DNA from: Liriodendron chinense
Lineage: Eukaryota; Streptophyta; Magnoliopsida; Magnoliales; Magnoliaceae
Reading direction: 5' to 3'
Length of the DNA: 64,000 nucleotides
Assembly: GCA_003013855.2 (NCBI GenBank)
Contig: PVNU02002353.1
Coordinates: 2,046,001-2,110,000 of the forward strand
The notes beneath the pieces were generated by a model. That model saw only the letters and a program-made list of their open reading frames with translations, had not been told where the DNA came from and searched no databases. Position 1 is the stretch's first letter. Every line of letters begins with the position of its first letter. Of this stretch, positions 45,330-57,875 are shown piece after piece. The translations under genes and the position numbers were made by a program.

Positions 45330-45891
45330 CTCACAACAGTGGGTCTCACTAGGGATCTGGTTCCGCTCCATTTTTTAACTCATACTTTAATAAGGTTGGC
45401 CAAACAAATGGACGGGCAGATAGAACATGTACATCAATGGGTCCCACCCACTGGATGAACGGCGTGGATGTGAGATATATACATCACAGTGGGTCTCACC
45501 CACTGGATGGACAACATGGGTCTAAGAGATATGCCATCATGGGTTGCAGGGAGGTTTCTAAGGTAGGCATATCCCCACCATTTTTGGTGGTGGGGTCTAC
45601 ATCATTTTAGGAACAAGCTAATCTCTGTGCATTCCTTGCATCCAGGTCTCATGTGCCTAATCAATAGGGCGGAGGCAATTAGACATCATGGTGGGCCACC
45701 TAATCTGGTTCAATAGTGGACAACGTCCACTATCCAAACAGTGGGGTCCACGACAGCTAGATCAAGTGGATATTTGTGGTTTACTTTCATCTTAGTCTAT
45801 GCAACCACATGAGCAGGCTGTATAGTAGGTAAACATCAAGGCGAGCCCCACATGAATGGACATGTTGTATAGTAGGTAAACATTAAGATCA

Positions 45892-45940
<49 letters not shown>

Positions 45941-46080
45941 CTAAACATTGCAACCCCTCCCACAAGAAAGCGGGGTAGATCTCAAGTGAAAGTGAGGATA
46001 ATGACACCCACCATTGAAACCTTCTTAGGGTCACATCACCACCCACAGTCGAAACCTTCTTAGGGCCACACCACACATCG
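45330..46080. repeat. Degenerate FB foldback fragments and (CT)n
   Basis: Repeated arms catcacagtgggtctcaccc (45420, 45482) and gggccacctaatctgg with a (TC)n run at 45896-45938. A 19-bp direct repeat 'tgtatagtaggtaaacat' occurs at 45820 and 45866. Ends not definable. Confidence 0.45.
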
Positions 46081-46084
46081 CTGG

Positions 46085-46625
46085 TTCTTGATGCAGGTCT
46101 TCTGCAAAAGATTTTTGTAGGGAGTTATTGTGCTGGGCAGTTAGGTGGGGCCGACCGTGATGTTTGTGAGTAATCCACCCTGTCCATCTGTTTTGCGAGC
46201 TCATTTTAGGACATACGAACAAAAATCAGCCGGATCCAAGACTCAAGTGGGCTACAAGAGAGGAGAAACGAAATGAAATGCTTAGCATCTTGGGCTACAC
46301 CTTGATGCTTATATGTCATCCCACCGGGATGAACTACAAAAATAAAAAAAAAACTAATCATGATAGAAATTTTGTGGCAATACAAGTATTTCAATGGTGG
46401 TAGTTCAATCCCCATTGTTTCCTCTCGTGTGGCCCACTCTAGTCTTGGGTCAAGCCTATTTTTTGTCGCATGTCCTAAAATGAACTCAAAAAAAAAAGAA
46501 ATGGACAGGGTGGATTTCTCTCACAAACATCATGTTGGGCCCCATCTAACTCCCTTGCCTGGAATTCCTGGCAAAGCATTTCCTAGCAAATCTGCCTCCA
46601 TTGGTTCCGGTCGTAGCCAAGTGCT
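46085..46625. mobile_element. Foldback MITE FB, copy 13 (fixed-ends variant)
   Basis: ggtggggccgaccgtgatg (46143) against catgttgggccccatc (46525). Ends ttctgcaaaag / cctggcaaagc partly pair. Inverted arms with gattactc / ggatttctctc as in copy 12. Confidence 0.5.
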
Positions 46626-46659
46626 GCTCCACTGGCACCACTTTCCTGCATTGGAGTTT

Positions 46660-47160
46660 CAAAAGATGTGGGTCCCATCATGATGTATGTGGTACATCCA
46701 TATCATTCATCCATTTTGCAAGGTCATTTTAAGTCATGGTTCAAATATGAGGTAGATCCAAATCTCAAGTAGAACACACCATAGGAAATTTAAAGGATTA
46801 AACACCTACATTTGATAATTAACTTCTTGGGGTCCAAACACGTTGGATGGAGAAAAAGAATTATAATGAACCCTTAATTAGGCCCACGTTACCTAATCTA
46901 CAGGTTGGATAGAAAAAAGAAGAAGAAGAAGAAGAAAATAATTACAGTGGGCCATACCATTTTTTAATAGGAGGATTTAATTGCAACCCTTAATTCTTAT
47001 TGGTTTATATGAGATTTGGTTTTTTTTTCATTTCTGTACTCATGCTCTAAAATCATGATCAAAGAAGGATAGACGGCGTGGTTAAGCAAACACATCATTA
47101 TGGGGCCTACAGCCTAGTCCCACATGACAGTGGATTTCGCGAGTCTTGCACAAGGACTAA
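46660..47160. mobile_element. Foldback MITE FB, copy 14
   Basis: gtgggtcccatcatgatgta (46668) to the right arm acggcgtggttaagc (47070) and catcattatggggcc. A (GAA)n run lies in the centre (46917-46938). Confidence 0.5.
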
Positions 47161-47726
47161 AAGATTTAAAAGGGCATGGTTGTGTTTTTGGAATACAAAT
47201 GGAGATCTTTGACTGCTGTTAGTCAAGGTAGAATGAGTGGCTTTTTGACCTTATTTCAAAACCATAAGGGTTTTGGAAAATAGTTTAAAAGTACATTTTT
47301 TTATTTTTATTTTTTGGAATTCAACTAAAACCTAAGCATCTACACCGCATTGTTTGCTTTTTTCTTCTGTTTTTTTAGTTACATTTTTTTATTCTCTATT
47401 TTTCACAATGGAAGAAAAGGGATTCCCAATATGATGATATCTTTTTTCATTCATTTTTTTTAATTTTCAATCTTTATTTTTTATTTCTTCAATTTTTATC
47501 AATTTATTTTATAACAAAATAATAACAATTGTTGTTTATTGTTCACCAACCTGGTTGACCCACCGAACCCCAAGTGGACTAAGACCCGGCGACCAAGTCT
47601 TAAGTAGAGTCCTGAATGGGAAACTATCACCGTCCGAATTGGAGAAACCAAACCCACGAGAACCGAAGAATTTTGACACTCCGGAAGAGTGCTATGTTCA
47701 TCAGATTCACGTCCAGGCACCGCAAG
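47161..47726. other. Intergenic DNA
   Basis: T-rich to 47520. 47540-47720 has balanced base composition and a phrase structure (ctccggaagagtgctatgttc) I do not recognise. No gene supported. Confidence 0.35.
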
Positions 47727-47734
47727 TTAGATCC

Positions 47735-48242
47735 AGGGGCGACAATGGCTCGAGTTTGGGCCGGCCAGGCTTGGCTTAGGCATGACCGGACACTTCAGAC
47801 CCAAGGTCCGAGCCTCACATGGGCTTATCATAGCAGGCCCTAGCCTGACCCAAATAATTTGCTTGGGCCCAGCACTGACCCAATCCAACCCGGGCTGACT
47901 GGAAAATTGATAAAACCACTGTCTCCCTTGCAATTTCCCTATATATAATTTATTAATCACGTACTGGGCCACTCATGCACAATGAAATAAACACTTTCGA
48001 GTAATAAAACCAATGGTCTACCTAACTAAGAATTAGAATGAGATATTTGTATGATATAAAATGTGCATATAAAGTCGGATTAGGTTAGGCTAAAATGACT
48101 TGAGCCCAGGCATGCATGAGTGGAAGGTCTAAGCCCAGTCCATGGGCCCAGCTACTATATATGTCAAAGTCGATTCCACAAGCCAAGCTTAGTATACCAA
48201 GCCCAGCACAAAGCTGGGTCCCGGTCCCATAGCCACCCTTGG
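47735..48242. mobile_element. Probable hAT-type MITE 3
   Basis: Left AGGGGCGACAATGGC, right GCCACCCTTGG (inverted pair with mismatches). Flanking ttagatcc on both sides (47727-47734, 48243-48250) is an 8-bp target duplication. Interior rich in gggccc and gcccag phrases. Confidence 0.65.
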
Positions 48243-48250
48243 TTAGATCC

Positions 48251-48590
48251 AGTGAAGCCACCTTGCACCTGGCAGAAATTGAGTATTTTTTATTTTTTAT
48301 TTTTAGAAAATGCGATAGAGCCTATATTTTGATTGAATTTCTTAAAAAAGCATACTTTTGAACTCTTTTCTAAAACCCGCGTAAAGTTTTCAAATATGGT
48401 CAAAATAACACTCACTCGGACTTTCGCTAATGGAAGTGATGTAATTCCATTTGTCATATTTCAAAAAGACCCTTATGCCCTTCTTTGTTGTGCAAAGGTC
48501 ATCGAATCCACTTCAACAGAGGACTACCTCATGGGCATCGTAATGATGTATTTGTTTAATCTCCAAACGGAATAATGATTTGAGAGCACG
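48251..48590. other. Intergenic DNA with an 80-codon open frame
   Basis: An open frame (48333-48575) exists but shows no domain or homologue I recognise, no upstream promoter, and AT-rich codons typical of chance. Not called as a gene. Confidence 0.35.
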
Positions 48591-48965
48591 AGCCTAAAAA
48601 ATAAGATCCAAATCTCAAGTGAACTCCACGAGAATTAATGTTGGCAATTAAATTCCACCGTTAAAAATTGATAGGGCTCAATATAATATTCCTTTTTGTC
48701 ATCCAACTTGTTCATTAAATGACATGGACCTAAATTAAGGGCCCTACTAAAATCTTGTTTTGCCGTTGTACTTGTTTGGTTCTAAATAATTTACCAAGGG
48801 TAGGTGTTTATTTCCTTTCATTACTATGATGTGGTCCACCTGAGATTTGGATCTACTCATATTTGGTCACATGTCCTAAAATGAGCACGCAAAATAAGTA
48901 GACGGGTGGATTACTCAAAAGACGTCACAATGGGCCTTACCAACTTCCCCGCGCAAAAACTTCGT
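48590..48965. mobile_element. FB foldback, partial copy
   Basis: Inner arms caaatctcaagtgaactcc and ggtccacctgagatttgg face each other; the outer left arm is missing. Confidence 0.45.
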
Positions 48966-49039
48966 GCCAAAGGTTTTCCACGGAAAACAGCTCCAAAAAC
49001 AGCCGATTGAGACTCCATACGCTTTTATCGTAATGTGTA

Positions 49040-49510
49040 TACTTGATTGGGCCCATTCTAAATGTATGTGGTTCATCCATGCCATCCATCCATTTTTCCT
49101 CTCATTTCAAGGGTTAAACCCAAATTTGAAGCATATCCAAATCTCAAGTAGACCATAGCACAGGAAACAATGGGAATAATGATTTCCACAGTTGAAACCT
49201 CCCTAGGCTCCACAATGATGTTTACTTGTCATCTAACCTGTTCACAAGATCCCACAGATAGGGATGAAGAGAAAACTCAAATATCAGCTTGATCCAAAAC
49301 TTCTATGGCCTACAATTTTCAATGGTAGATGCTCAATTCACACTGTTTTTGTGGTGTGGTCCACTTGAGCTATGGATATGCTTCATTTTTATACTCAAGC
49401 TATAAACTTATCTGGTAAAATGGATGGACGATAAAATACATGAATAACTGTGGGCCCCACAGAGTTTACCTGGTACGCTTAGAGTACCGGGTTACTCAGC
49501 ATGCGATCCC
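49040..49510. mobile_element. Foldback MITE FB, copy 15
   Basis: gggcccattctaaatgtatg (49050) against gaataactgtgggccccac (49442). Inner arms are as in other copies. Confidence 0.5.
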
Positions 49511-49544
49511 TTCCTGAAGGGAGCTGAAGGGAGCCGATTAGCTA

Positions 49545-49998
49545 AAGCTTAAAGGGTGTTACCCTAACCGTCTGGGTCCAGCTTGATATATTTTCTATAT
49601 TTCCACACCGTCTATAGTTTTTTTCATCTTGTTTTAGTCCGTTATCCGAAATCATAAGAATATCCAAATCTCAGGTGGACTACACCGATAGAAACAGTAA
49701 TGAATAACCATTAAAAACTTTTTAGGGGCTACGTAAAGTTTAGATCAATCTTATATTTCTAATTTTGGATTGCAAATAAACATTACCAAAACCTTACAAT
49801 GGGACATTTGGAATTTTTAATGGTGAGGCGCGATCAACATTGTTTCCTATGGTGTGGTCCACCTGATATTTGAATATTTATAATATTTTGTATACGATCT
49901 AAAATGGACCGGAGAAACAGATGAACAGTATGGATATACAAAACAATCATCAACATGACCATAAGGCAGGGGTAACACCCATGAAATTGTTACCGGGT
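49545..49998. mobile_element. Foldback MITE FB, copy 16 (GGGTGTTACCC ends)
   Basis: gggtgttaccc (49555) pairs with ggggtaacaccc (49969). Same terminal type as copy 3, a subfamily distinct from the GGACGCGGATT type. Confidence 0.55.
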
Positions 49999-50074
49999 TA
50001 AATACCTATCCGTTTCCCTCCGGAACCGGTGCTGATTAGTTACTTCCCAACGAACTTAGCAAGAGATGGACGGT

Positions 50075-50505
50075 CCTGTCAAGGGCTCTATGCGGCCCAA
50101 CATGATGTATATGTTTTATCCATGCCGTTCATCAATTTTGATGGATCATTTTAGGGGACGAGCCAAGAAAAGAGACAGATTAAAGGCTCAAGTGGACCAT
50201 ACCACAGGAAGCAGTGGGATTGAAAATTGACCATTGAAAACTTCCTTAGGGGCACAAAAGTTTTGGATCAAGCTGATATTTATGATTTCCCTTCGTACAG
50301 GTCTATGTAACCTTATGAACAGGATCACAGTGGGCCTTAGAAAGTTTTCAACATCCTCACACCTTCTTATGTTGTGGTCCACTTGGGCCTTCAATCTGCC
50401 TCCCTTTTGGGCACATGCCCTAAAATGATCTGTCAAAATGGATGAACGGCGTGGATTAAACATCTACATCATGGTGAGCCCAACAAATCCCTTAACAAGA
50501 CCTTC
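50075..50505. mobile_element. Foldback MITE FB, copy 17
   Basis: gcggcccaacatgatgtat (50092) against ctacatcatggtgagccc (50464). The right half is reverse complement of the left. Confidence 0.55.
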
Positions 50506-50730
50506 AGTCCCTAGCTTAGTCCTGATGATAATACCCAAACAGCACCTTTTCGAATCAGCCTAGCTTGTTACCGATGGTAATCCCCTTTCGAATTTTAGGG
50601 TAAGCGTTTTTATTTTATTTTTAGAATTCAACCAAGCTATAGGTGCTTATATGGCATTGTCTCTTTTTTTTTAGTTGAGGTGTATTAAGACAACTATATA
50701 CTTTGTCCTACCGCGAATGGGACATAGTTC

Positions 50731-50928
50731 CAAAACCACACTAGTGAGATGATCCTAATCACATTGGCCCACTTTTTCTTTCCCTGTTGACTATCTTCTA
50801 CTCCTGTTTACGAACCCACTTGAAGTCTACTGATCGGATGGCTGCGATCATAGGCTTAGTTTGGATTTAGATATGGAGTGTATTCATAGCAAGGCGCACT
50901 AAGTAGCACCTCCGCTCAACCTTTTTAC
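50731..50928. repeat. 200-bp segment repeated at 53800
   Basis: Near-identical to 53800-53990 (aaaccacactagtgagatga...gcaaggcgcactaagtag.cacct.cgctc). A shorter copy is at 52955-53010. All three end at cgctcaacctt, which is the unoccupied target of the foldback element at 53991. Confidence 0.85.
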
Positions 50929-50929
50929 T

Positions 50930-51510
50930 CGGAAACAGTGGTGATTGCACTCCCACCATTTAAAATTTATTGAGGGCCACGAAAGTATTTTTTATCAAGC
51001 TGATACTTGTGTTTTCCATTCACCCAGGTCTAGGTTACCTATTCAAAGGGTTGGATGGCAAATAAACATTACAATGGGCCTTAGTAAGTTTTAATGCTGG
51101 CTGTTCGATCACCACTATTTTCTCATGGCATGGTACATCTTAGATTTGGATCTACTCGAAAACTAGATGGACAGCATGGACAATTGGTGGGGCCTACTGG
51201 ACTTTTCCAGCACTGAGATCTCGGTACCGGAGGGGCCACCACCGAATCCATTCCGGTATCTAAATGATGTGACCCACCTGATGGACGGCTTCAATCATTC
51301 AAAGCGAACTTTTTTGTTCTTTTATTTTTTTTCAATGGTAGGTATTAAATCCCCACTATTTCATGAGGTGTGGTTCACTAGATCTTTGGATCTGCATGAG
51401 TTTTGGGACATGCCCTAAGATGAGCTGGAAAAATGGATGGACGGTGTGGATGAAACACATACATCATGGCAGGGCCTACAGAGTTTACTCAATACGCAAT
51501 CCCCTCTCTC
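50930..51510. mobile_element. Two partial FB foldback copies
   Basis: 50930-51190 has inner arms and a right arm (gaaaactagatggacagc). 51320-51500 has a right half ending tacatcatggcagggcc. Both lack the complete left arm. Confidence 0.45.
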
Positions 51511-53340
51511 TCTCTCTACACATTGCAACTGCCACTGCCCCTAGTATATATTACTTATTCTAGCAACGGAACCAGGTTTGCTAATCCACAGGCACTTAAG
51601 AGAGGCCATTTTACATACCACACGTGTCAATGGACCACATATATGTGCGATCTCATCTATCTACAGGTTGGCCCAACCGATTAAGTGCCCTTGTTTGACT
51701 TGGACCTGACTCAAAATCAAGCTCCAAACCGGTTCATCTAGGTCCAGTTCCAGTTCCTCAAAAATGACATGTTCCAACCCAATAATGTGCCATGGCCCAA
51801 TGAGTGAACCCTTGAAATTAGCTTCAACAACTCATTGAAGCACAACCCTCTTAGATTAGAGTGCCAAATGGTGGCCCAGCCCTATAGGGCTAGGTATTGG
51901 CATCTAAAGAGTGCTGGACTTGTGCTTGAAATCTGAGCCCATTGTCCAGACCGACACCAATGGTTGATGGCGCAGCCCAGATTTTTGGCCCGATCCAATA
52001 ATCAGTTGGGTCGTAGTTATATAGAAGGATAGACGATATGAAGACACTTGTGAGGTTTCCATTCATCTGTGGTTAAAGAAACTTCTTAGGTATGGGATCA
52101 TATTTCTATCGTGTCCAATCCAAACCATTTATATGATGGGACATGTTCGGAGGGATCAAGATCCCACAAAAAAATCTTAGATATGGACTTATTTCAAATC
52201 TTAGATCATGTCCTTCCTTTCTTTATAGGACCACTCTGAATGGCCAGTACTATAGGTTCAGGAGGCCCAGGACCAGTGCTAAGCCTTTTTTACCAATTAG
52301 GGCCAAGGCTTGGGCGATTAGGGCTGGCCAATACCAACCCCGGCTGGACCTTAGCTGGGCCCATTGCCACCCCCATCATGAATGGGATTCCTTGGTATCT
52401 GCATAGCTACAAGGAATCAGGTGGGCCTATGTCTTACCACCATCGGATCTGGTGGGACCCATCTCTCACCCCCATCATGATCTTATGGGTATTTTTTAAT
52501 CCTCCAGAAATGGTGCAACCAGCGGACCTTTGGGTAATCTAAGTCGTTGATTTGGTTGGCATCATCATGCTTGCGCCTCGCCCCCTGATAGAAAATCCTG
52601 GCTCCGCCCCTGGATGTGATTCCTTGTATATCTTAAAAAAATTACTTTGATCGGGAGATTCTTTCCATGCTATATATCAATGTGGCCCTGAGCTTTTACT
52701 AGTTACAATACATTATACACATGGGGCCACCTTTTGATAATCCTAACCGTTCGTTTAGTGCATCCAACGGTGGATTGATTGCAGTTGTCCCTTTCTATTG
52801 GATGGCTGTGATCATCTGATAGCACAGACACCAAAGTATTGATCATATCATGATGAGCTTTACCGTATCAATTGCCTCGATTACCCAAAACTGGGTCCCA
52901 CCTGTAGCAATCGTGGAATGCATCGTGTATTTGATAAGAGTCTAGATCCTCTGTTGGCTTGTATCCATAGCAAGGCGCACTAAGGAGGCACCTCCGCTCA
53001 ACCTTTGTTTCTGCCGTATGGGTCACACGCGATCAATGGTCGTAATATCACATTAGAACTTGGGCCCCACCAATGGAAATGAGATTTATACTTTGCCATT
53101 CCCACTATCAAAGGGTGCTGCAACACGCCAGGTTCCACCACTTTCTCGACCTACTTCACATGAGCCACACGTGGCATCCTGGATCGCGCGTGTGGGTATG
53201 AGCTCTGCGAATGCTCGCGTTGCGGGATTGCATGTGCATGGCGCGTGGACTCTATATTGTGCGCGATGTGCACCGACACTCATTATTAACTAGTAAATAA
53301 GGAATCGGATTGCGTCCCCCCAGCGATGTGGGTGGGACCC
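51511..53340. other. Intergenic DNA, no gene
   Basis: 51690-52030 and 52250-52370 are rich in gggccaagg / ggcccagc phrases like the interior of the hAT-type MITE at 47735, perhaps decayed relatives. 52950-53010 is the short form of the 50731 segment. 53060-53290 is a GC-balanced stretch with open frames on both strands but no family I recognise. Confidence 0.4.
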
Positions 53341-53344
53341 TGAA

Positions 53345-53620
53345 CCTAGGGCCCACCTGGATGTATTCGTTGTAGATCCATGCCGTCCATCTGTTTCTTC
53401 ATATTATTTTAGGATGCAGTTCCAAAAATCATATATCCTATAGAAGAGATTTTTGGGCACCATCTCAATCGGATGCAGCAGACCAGTTATCCATACCACC
53501 CAAAGATTGGCTCTACTCATAGAAAACCACGCAAGGTCTAGGCCTTCGATCGTGAATTGTGGCACGTTGGTTGGGCCATCAAGTCCACTGAACGGATGGG
53601 GCCCCACCTGAGCTGACTGC
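53345..53620. mobile_element. FB foldback, partial copy
   Basis: gggcccacctggatgtattc (53350) with ccatgccgtccatctg; the matching right half is missing, though ggatggggccccacc (53595) may be a remnant. Confidence 0.4.
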
Positions 53621-53799
53621 AGATGGGTTTCAATCCAACCACCTGCCCACAAAAAATATCGAAGTGGAAAGGAGAAAAAACCAAAAAAGGAGCATTGAGA
53701 GGGGCAGTTGCATTCCCCCATTACTCAACATCAACTACACACATTTTTATTCATTGATGGCTGGTTATAAACACAAAAGAATCTTATTTGTCGTTAGTT

Positions 53800-53990
53800 C
53801 CAAAACCATACTAGTGAGATGATCCTAATCACATTGGCCCACTTTTTCTTTCCCTGTTGACTATCTTCTATTCCTGTTTACGATCACCTACTTGAAGTCT
53901 ACTGATCGGATGGCTGCGATCATAGGCTTAGTTTGGATTTAGATTTGGAGTGTATCCATAGCAAGGCGCACTAAGTAGGCACCTTCGCTC
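53800..53990. repeat. 200-bp segment, second copy (interrupted)
   Basis: Copy of 50731-50928. Continuity is broken at accttcgctc by the foldback element 53991-54508, and the segment resumes at ctccgctcaacctttgtttc. Confidence 0.8.
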
Positions 53991-54508
53991 GGGAGCGGAT
54001 TGCCGGTGACCATGGGCACAGAGATATTTCTGTGCCTGGGGCTGTGTGGGGTCCACAGAGATGTCCGTGATAAATCCATGCTGTCCATCTGTTTTTAAAG
54101 GCCACAATAGGACAGAATTATAAAAATTAGTAGATTCAAAACTCAGGTGGGCCACACCAACAAAACAGTGGGAACAGTCACGTCCATCCTTGAAACCTTC
54201 CTGGAGCTGACTATGATATTTATATGCCATCCAAACCGTTCATAGAATTATTACCAGTATAATTAACTGTAGGAACAAATTTAATACTGATACAAAACTT
54301 CTGTCACCACCAAGCGTTCCATCCCCACTGTTTCATGTGGTATGGAGCACCTGAATCTTGGATCTGCCTAACTTTTAGAATCCTGTCCTATTGTGGCCTT
54401 TCAAAACAGATGGACGGAGTGGATTTGTCACAGACAATCTCTATGGCCCCCACGCAGCCCCAGGCACAGAGATATCTCTCTGCCCGGGGTCACAGGCAAT
54501 CCAATCTC
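53991..54508. mobile_element. Foldback MITE FB, copy 18
   Basis: GGGAGCGGATTGCCGGTGACC (first 20 bases at 53991) pairs with ggtcacaggcaatcc (54488-54502). Both sides carry ccttcgctc / cctccgctc (53982-53990, 54509-54517), a 9-bp target duplication with one mismatch. Unoccupied sites are present at 50915 and 53000. Inner arms include gggcacagagatatttctgt at the left and its complement at the right. Confidence 0.85.
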
Positions 54509-55002
54509 CCTCCGCTCAACCTTTGTTTCTGCGGTATGGCAGTAGGTAGGTTGTATGGAAGTAGTCATACACCCGCTGTATTTATCATCTTCCATACCTT
54601 TACGTCATTTTAATTACCACTAGCCGATTAGCGGCACAACTAATTAATATTCAGTTACTTTTTTGTTTTCAAATATATTGACCTAGAACGCTCGCGGACA
54701 CATTCATGGTGAGGATCAATCGGAAAAAGGATCCCAAGCTCAAGAAGAATAAGCAGAGTTTCAACAAGGGGTCTCGGTCTTGAAATCCATCAGTGGTGAA
54801 ATTCCACGCTACTGATAGCACCAGTGGGTGCGGGTGTGTTGCGTGATTGACTGGGTAGATGGGTTGCAATACTGACAAAAAAAATAACAAAAAAAACAAA
54901 AAACAAAACAAAAAAGCTCAAGAAGAATCAACAATCGACAGTCTAGTTCCACTCGCATAGCATCCTTGTCAACCGGTTGACCACAATCAAACCCCTACCA
55001 AA

Positions 55003-55546
55003 ATTGTTGGAATTTAACTCATACTCTCTAGAGAAATTTTGGCAATTTTGACCGATTGATGAGTCTGGTTGATCGATCAAAAACTGCCTCGAATTACGCA
55101 AAAAGTGAATGAACTCTTTGGATAGTTTTTTTGCCATTTCGACCGATTGTGTCGACCTTGATCGATTGTGTCGACCCGTCGACACTTAACTTTAATTGGT
55201 CGGGTCGACACTTAACTTTGATTGGTCAATGGAATCAATAGGTCGACGAGTTCTGCAGTTTTACGCAGTTTTCTGTTTATTTCTATTTTCGTCTATGACT
55301 CTTTCTAATTCATAATTAAGGTTTGCTCTAGAGTATTTAATGTTGTTTAAGACAATTATTAGGGTTAACTTTTCTATTATTCAATACAATTTTGACTTTT
55401 GTCATCTTTTTCTGTCTCATGGATTCTAGATTCCCCTCGTGGATACGAGGAAGTTCTGTTGAGAATTCCAGAGAGCCTTGCAGATTCAATGTAGTTATCT
55501 CGTGAGGAAGACGGTGATCGACCTCACTGTGTTCATCCCTACGTCA
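55003..55546 (+). repeat. 5' LTR of a truncated Ty3/gypsy element
   Basis: The right border is firm: ...tacgtca, then two bases and the primer site TGGTATCGGAGC (55549-55560, one mismatch to initiator Met-tRNA). The left border at TGTTGGAATTTAAC is a guess. Contains gaccgattg, gttgatcgatc, gtcgacc and cccgtcgac palindrome-like units (55050-55240) and atggattctagattcc / cgtggatacgagg like the LTRs at 59 kb. Confidence 0.65.
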
Positions 55547-55560
55547 AGTGGTATCGGAGC

Positions 55561-56675
55561 GAGGACTTCTCTCGGATCGTAGGCAACTAACGAAGGTGTG
55601 GACAACAATCCCATGGGCGGTGATCCAGGGATTCTCTATCTAGTGGAAAGGATCAAATCCTTCTAGCGAGAGAGTCGATTAGCTATGTAAGGGCTGTAGG
55701 AAACCCTCAACCATATTGCGGAGGCGCTAATTCTGCACCGTGTTCAAGGCAACATTCAGCTTCCCATGATCATTGTACAATGCAATCAAGTTGCTCATAG
55801 AGCGCTTCCAATGACGAATTGCAGGGTTGCACCAAACAAATCAAGCTCCAGCAACAAGGAAGTCAGCGATGTACTTGCCTGGCAACTCATGTGTGGAGAT
55901 GATGGAATAGATCGAGCAAAATGAGAATACAGAATCAAGGCCGATCTTCCAAGTTTTAACAGCCAATTGCACATTGAAGAGTTTCTGGACTGGCTGGCGG
56001 AAGTTGAACATTTTTTCGACTATATGGATGTGCCAGATGAGAGGAAGGTGAAGCTTGTTGCCTACAAGGTAAAAGGCGGTGGTTCAGTATGGTGGGAGCA
56101 ATTACAGCTTGCGCGAACCCAACAAATGAAGGTGTTCATTCGATCATGACAGCGGATGAAGCGTCTCTTACGAGCGCGGTTCTTACCCAACGACTACGTT
56201 TAGGTGTTGTTGCAACAATACCAGAATTTCCGACAAGGAAGTTGGCCAGTGCTAGAATATACCAAGGAGTTCCAATGATTATCAGCACAAAACGATTTTT
56301 TAAAGATCAAATCTCATTTGGTTGCTCAGTTCATCAGTGGTTTAAGATTGCCAATGCAGAACCGAGCTCAAATGCATCCAATCTGGACGGTAGATGAAAC
56401 AGTTCGGTTGTCCACGAGGGTTGAAACCCAACTTGAGAGGGCCAACATTTGGACCTACCATTTGAAGCGGGCGGGCTCCCTCAGTAGGTCCGACATAGAG
56501 CACCACGTTGGCAAAGGGGAAGAAATCAGTAGGAGAGTGCCCTTAGCCTACTACGGTCGTAAACCGTGAAATAGGGAGTGGCCCATCTAAGTCCCCAACA
56601 AGCAGTAGCAATGATAAGCAGAATTTTGAATCCTTATGGTGGACCAATACCAAATCATTGTTTTAGGTGTGGTAA
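55561..56675 (+). pseudogene. Ty3/gypsy gag remnant, cut inside the zinc knuckle
   Basis: Degenerate Gag: the open piece 55967-56149 has FLDWLAEVEHFFDYMDV and KVKLVAYKVKGGGSVWWEQL, the conserved Retrotrans_gag core, followed by a TGA where copies have Arg. Later frames 56160-56560 continue with frameshifts (RFLPNDY, FISGLRLPMQNRAQMH). Around 56650-56675 NHCFRCGK is the first half of the CCHC knuckle, after which sequence changes to a T-rich stretch. No pol or 3' LTR. Confidence 0.8.
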
Positions 56676-57360
56676 GCGGAGTTTTTTTTTTTAATACACT
56701 TTCTTAATACCCTGCAGCCCACTAAACAAAGTTTTGCGGCACAGATCTAACGAAGAACTGCCAATGAAAACTGTGAATACATCACTGGGAGGAGGTGGAG
56801 TTGCATTATCTAGGCATATTTACTGAAAATTTTCCATGTTCGTACATAGCTCAGAACTAATTTGGCAGTGTAGAGGTGGTTTGGTTGACACGTGCGGAAT
56901 CTGTTTTTAGGTGGCTATGACTCGTTTGTTTTCTTCATTTTGTGAATGAGGATTAGAAGTTATATGATAGGTGAGGCCGCTGTTTTTTTTAGCCCGCCAC
57001 ATCCTTTTCTTTGTATTAACGAAGCTGCACGTGGTGTGCTCCCCCTCTCTGAAAAAAAGAAAAAAAAAAAAAAAAAAGAAAGAAAAAAAGACTCATGCAT
57101 GGTTTGGTGATCTAGACCATTGGTCCATTGGACCTCACTAAAGACGCCATGCCGAAAAATCTCCTTGAAGGCAAAACCATAACCTTTCAATCGATGGGAA
57201 AATAGACGGTCAAAGAACAGAAATGAAGCAATGATCGGCATTCAACTGAATACAGTCTCAATATCTTCCGGTCTGATAGATTTTTGGGGAATGGCCCATC
57301 CATGGATGTTCCAGCTGGTCAATGACCGAATCATGATCCCCACATGTCCAAAAGGAGAAG
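56676..57360. other. Intergenic DNA, nothing recognised
   Basis: Starts with a 12-T run after the truncated gag. 57061-57077 is an A-rich tract. 57115-57340 resembles the flank of TSB-like copy 1 around 5690-5780 (tcaactgaata, tagattttgggccatgg.ccatcc), perhaps a shared repeat. Confidence 0.4.
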
Positions 57361-57369
57361 CCGAGTATG

Positions 57370-57875
57370 ACGTGATTAGGGTTGGCAAGAGGAAGCTTCC
57401 CATGAAGTCGAGCTGTGTGGGCCCCAATGTGATATTTGAGGAACATCCATTCCATCAATCAATGGTGCTGGCCAAAATATTAGGCCAATCCATGACTTAG
57501 GTGGGCCACACCACAGACAACAGTTGAGAGTGAGTGCCCACCCATTAAAATCTTCCGGATCGTACATAGGGCCCACTGAGATGTGGTTTTGACATCTCAT
57601 CCATAAATCGTGTGTACCAATTGGATGAGGGGTCAGACCAAATTTTAAGCCATTTCAAAACTTAGGTGGGCCCCACCAAGTACTTTTAAATGTTTTAGGC
57701 ATGATTTTCCATGTTTTCAGATGGTATGGCCCACGTGAGTTTCAGATATGGCTATTTTTGGCACATCCCACGACCTAAAGGAGACCTACCAAATGCACGG
57801 TGTGGATTTACATCACACATCATGGTGGGCCCACAGAGCTCGACCTCGTAGTACCATTCCCTGTATATAGAAGAC
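57370..57875. mobile_element. Foldback MITE FB, copy 19
   Basis: cgagctgtgtgggcccc (57408) faces gtgggcccacagagctcg (57826); agctcg ends pair. Inner arms cttaggtgggccacaccac are readable. Confidence 0.55.

Noticed and set aside
48333..48575. 80-codon open frame
   Set aside because: No recognised domain, AT-rich, no paralogue in the window and no promoter. Listed only as intergenic.
53060..53293. Overlapping frames on both strands in a GC-balanced region
   Set aside because: No family recognised, and mirrored open frames point to base composition rather than coding.
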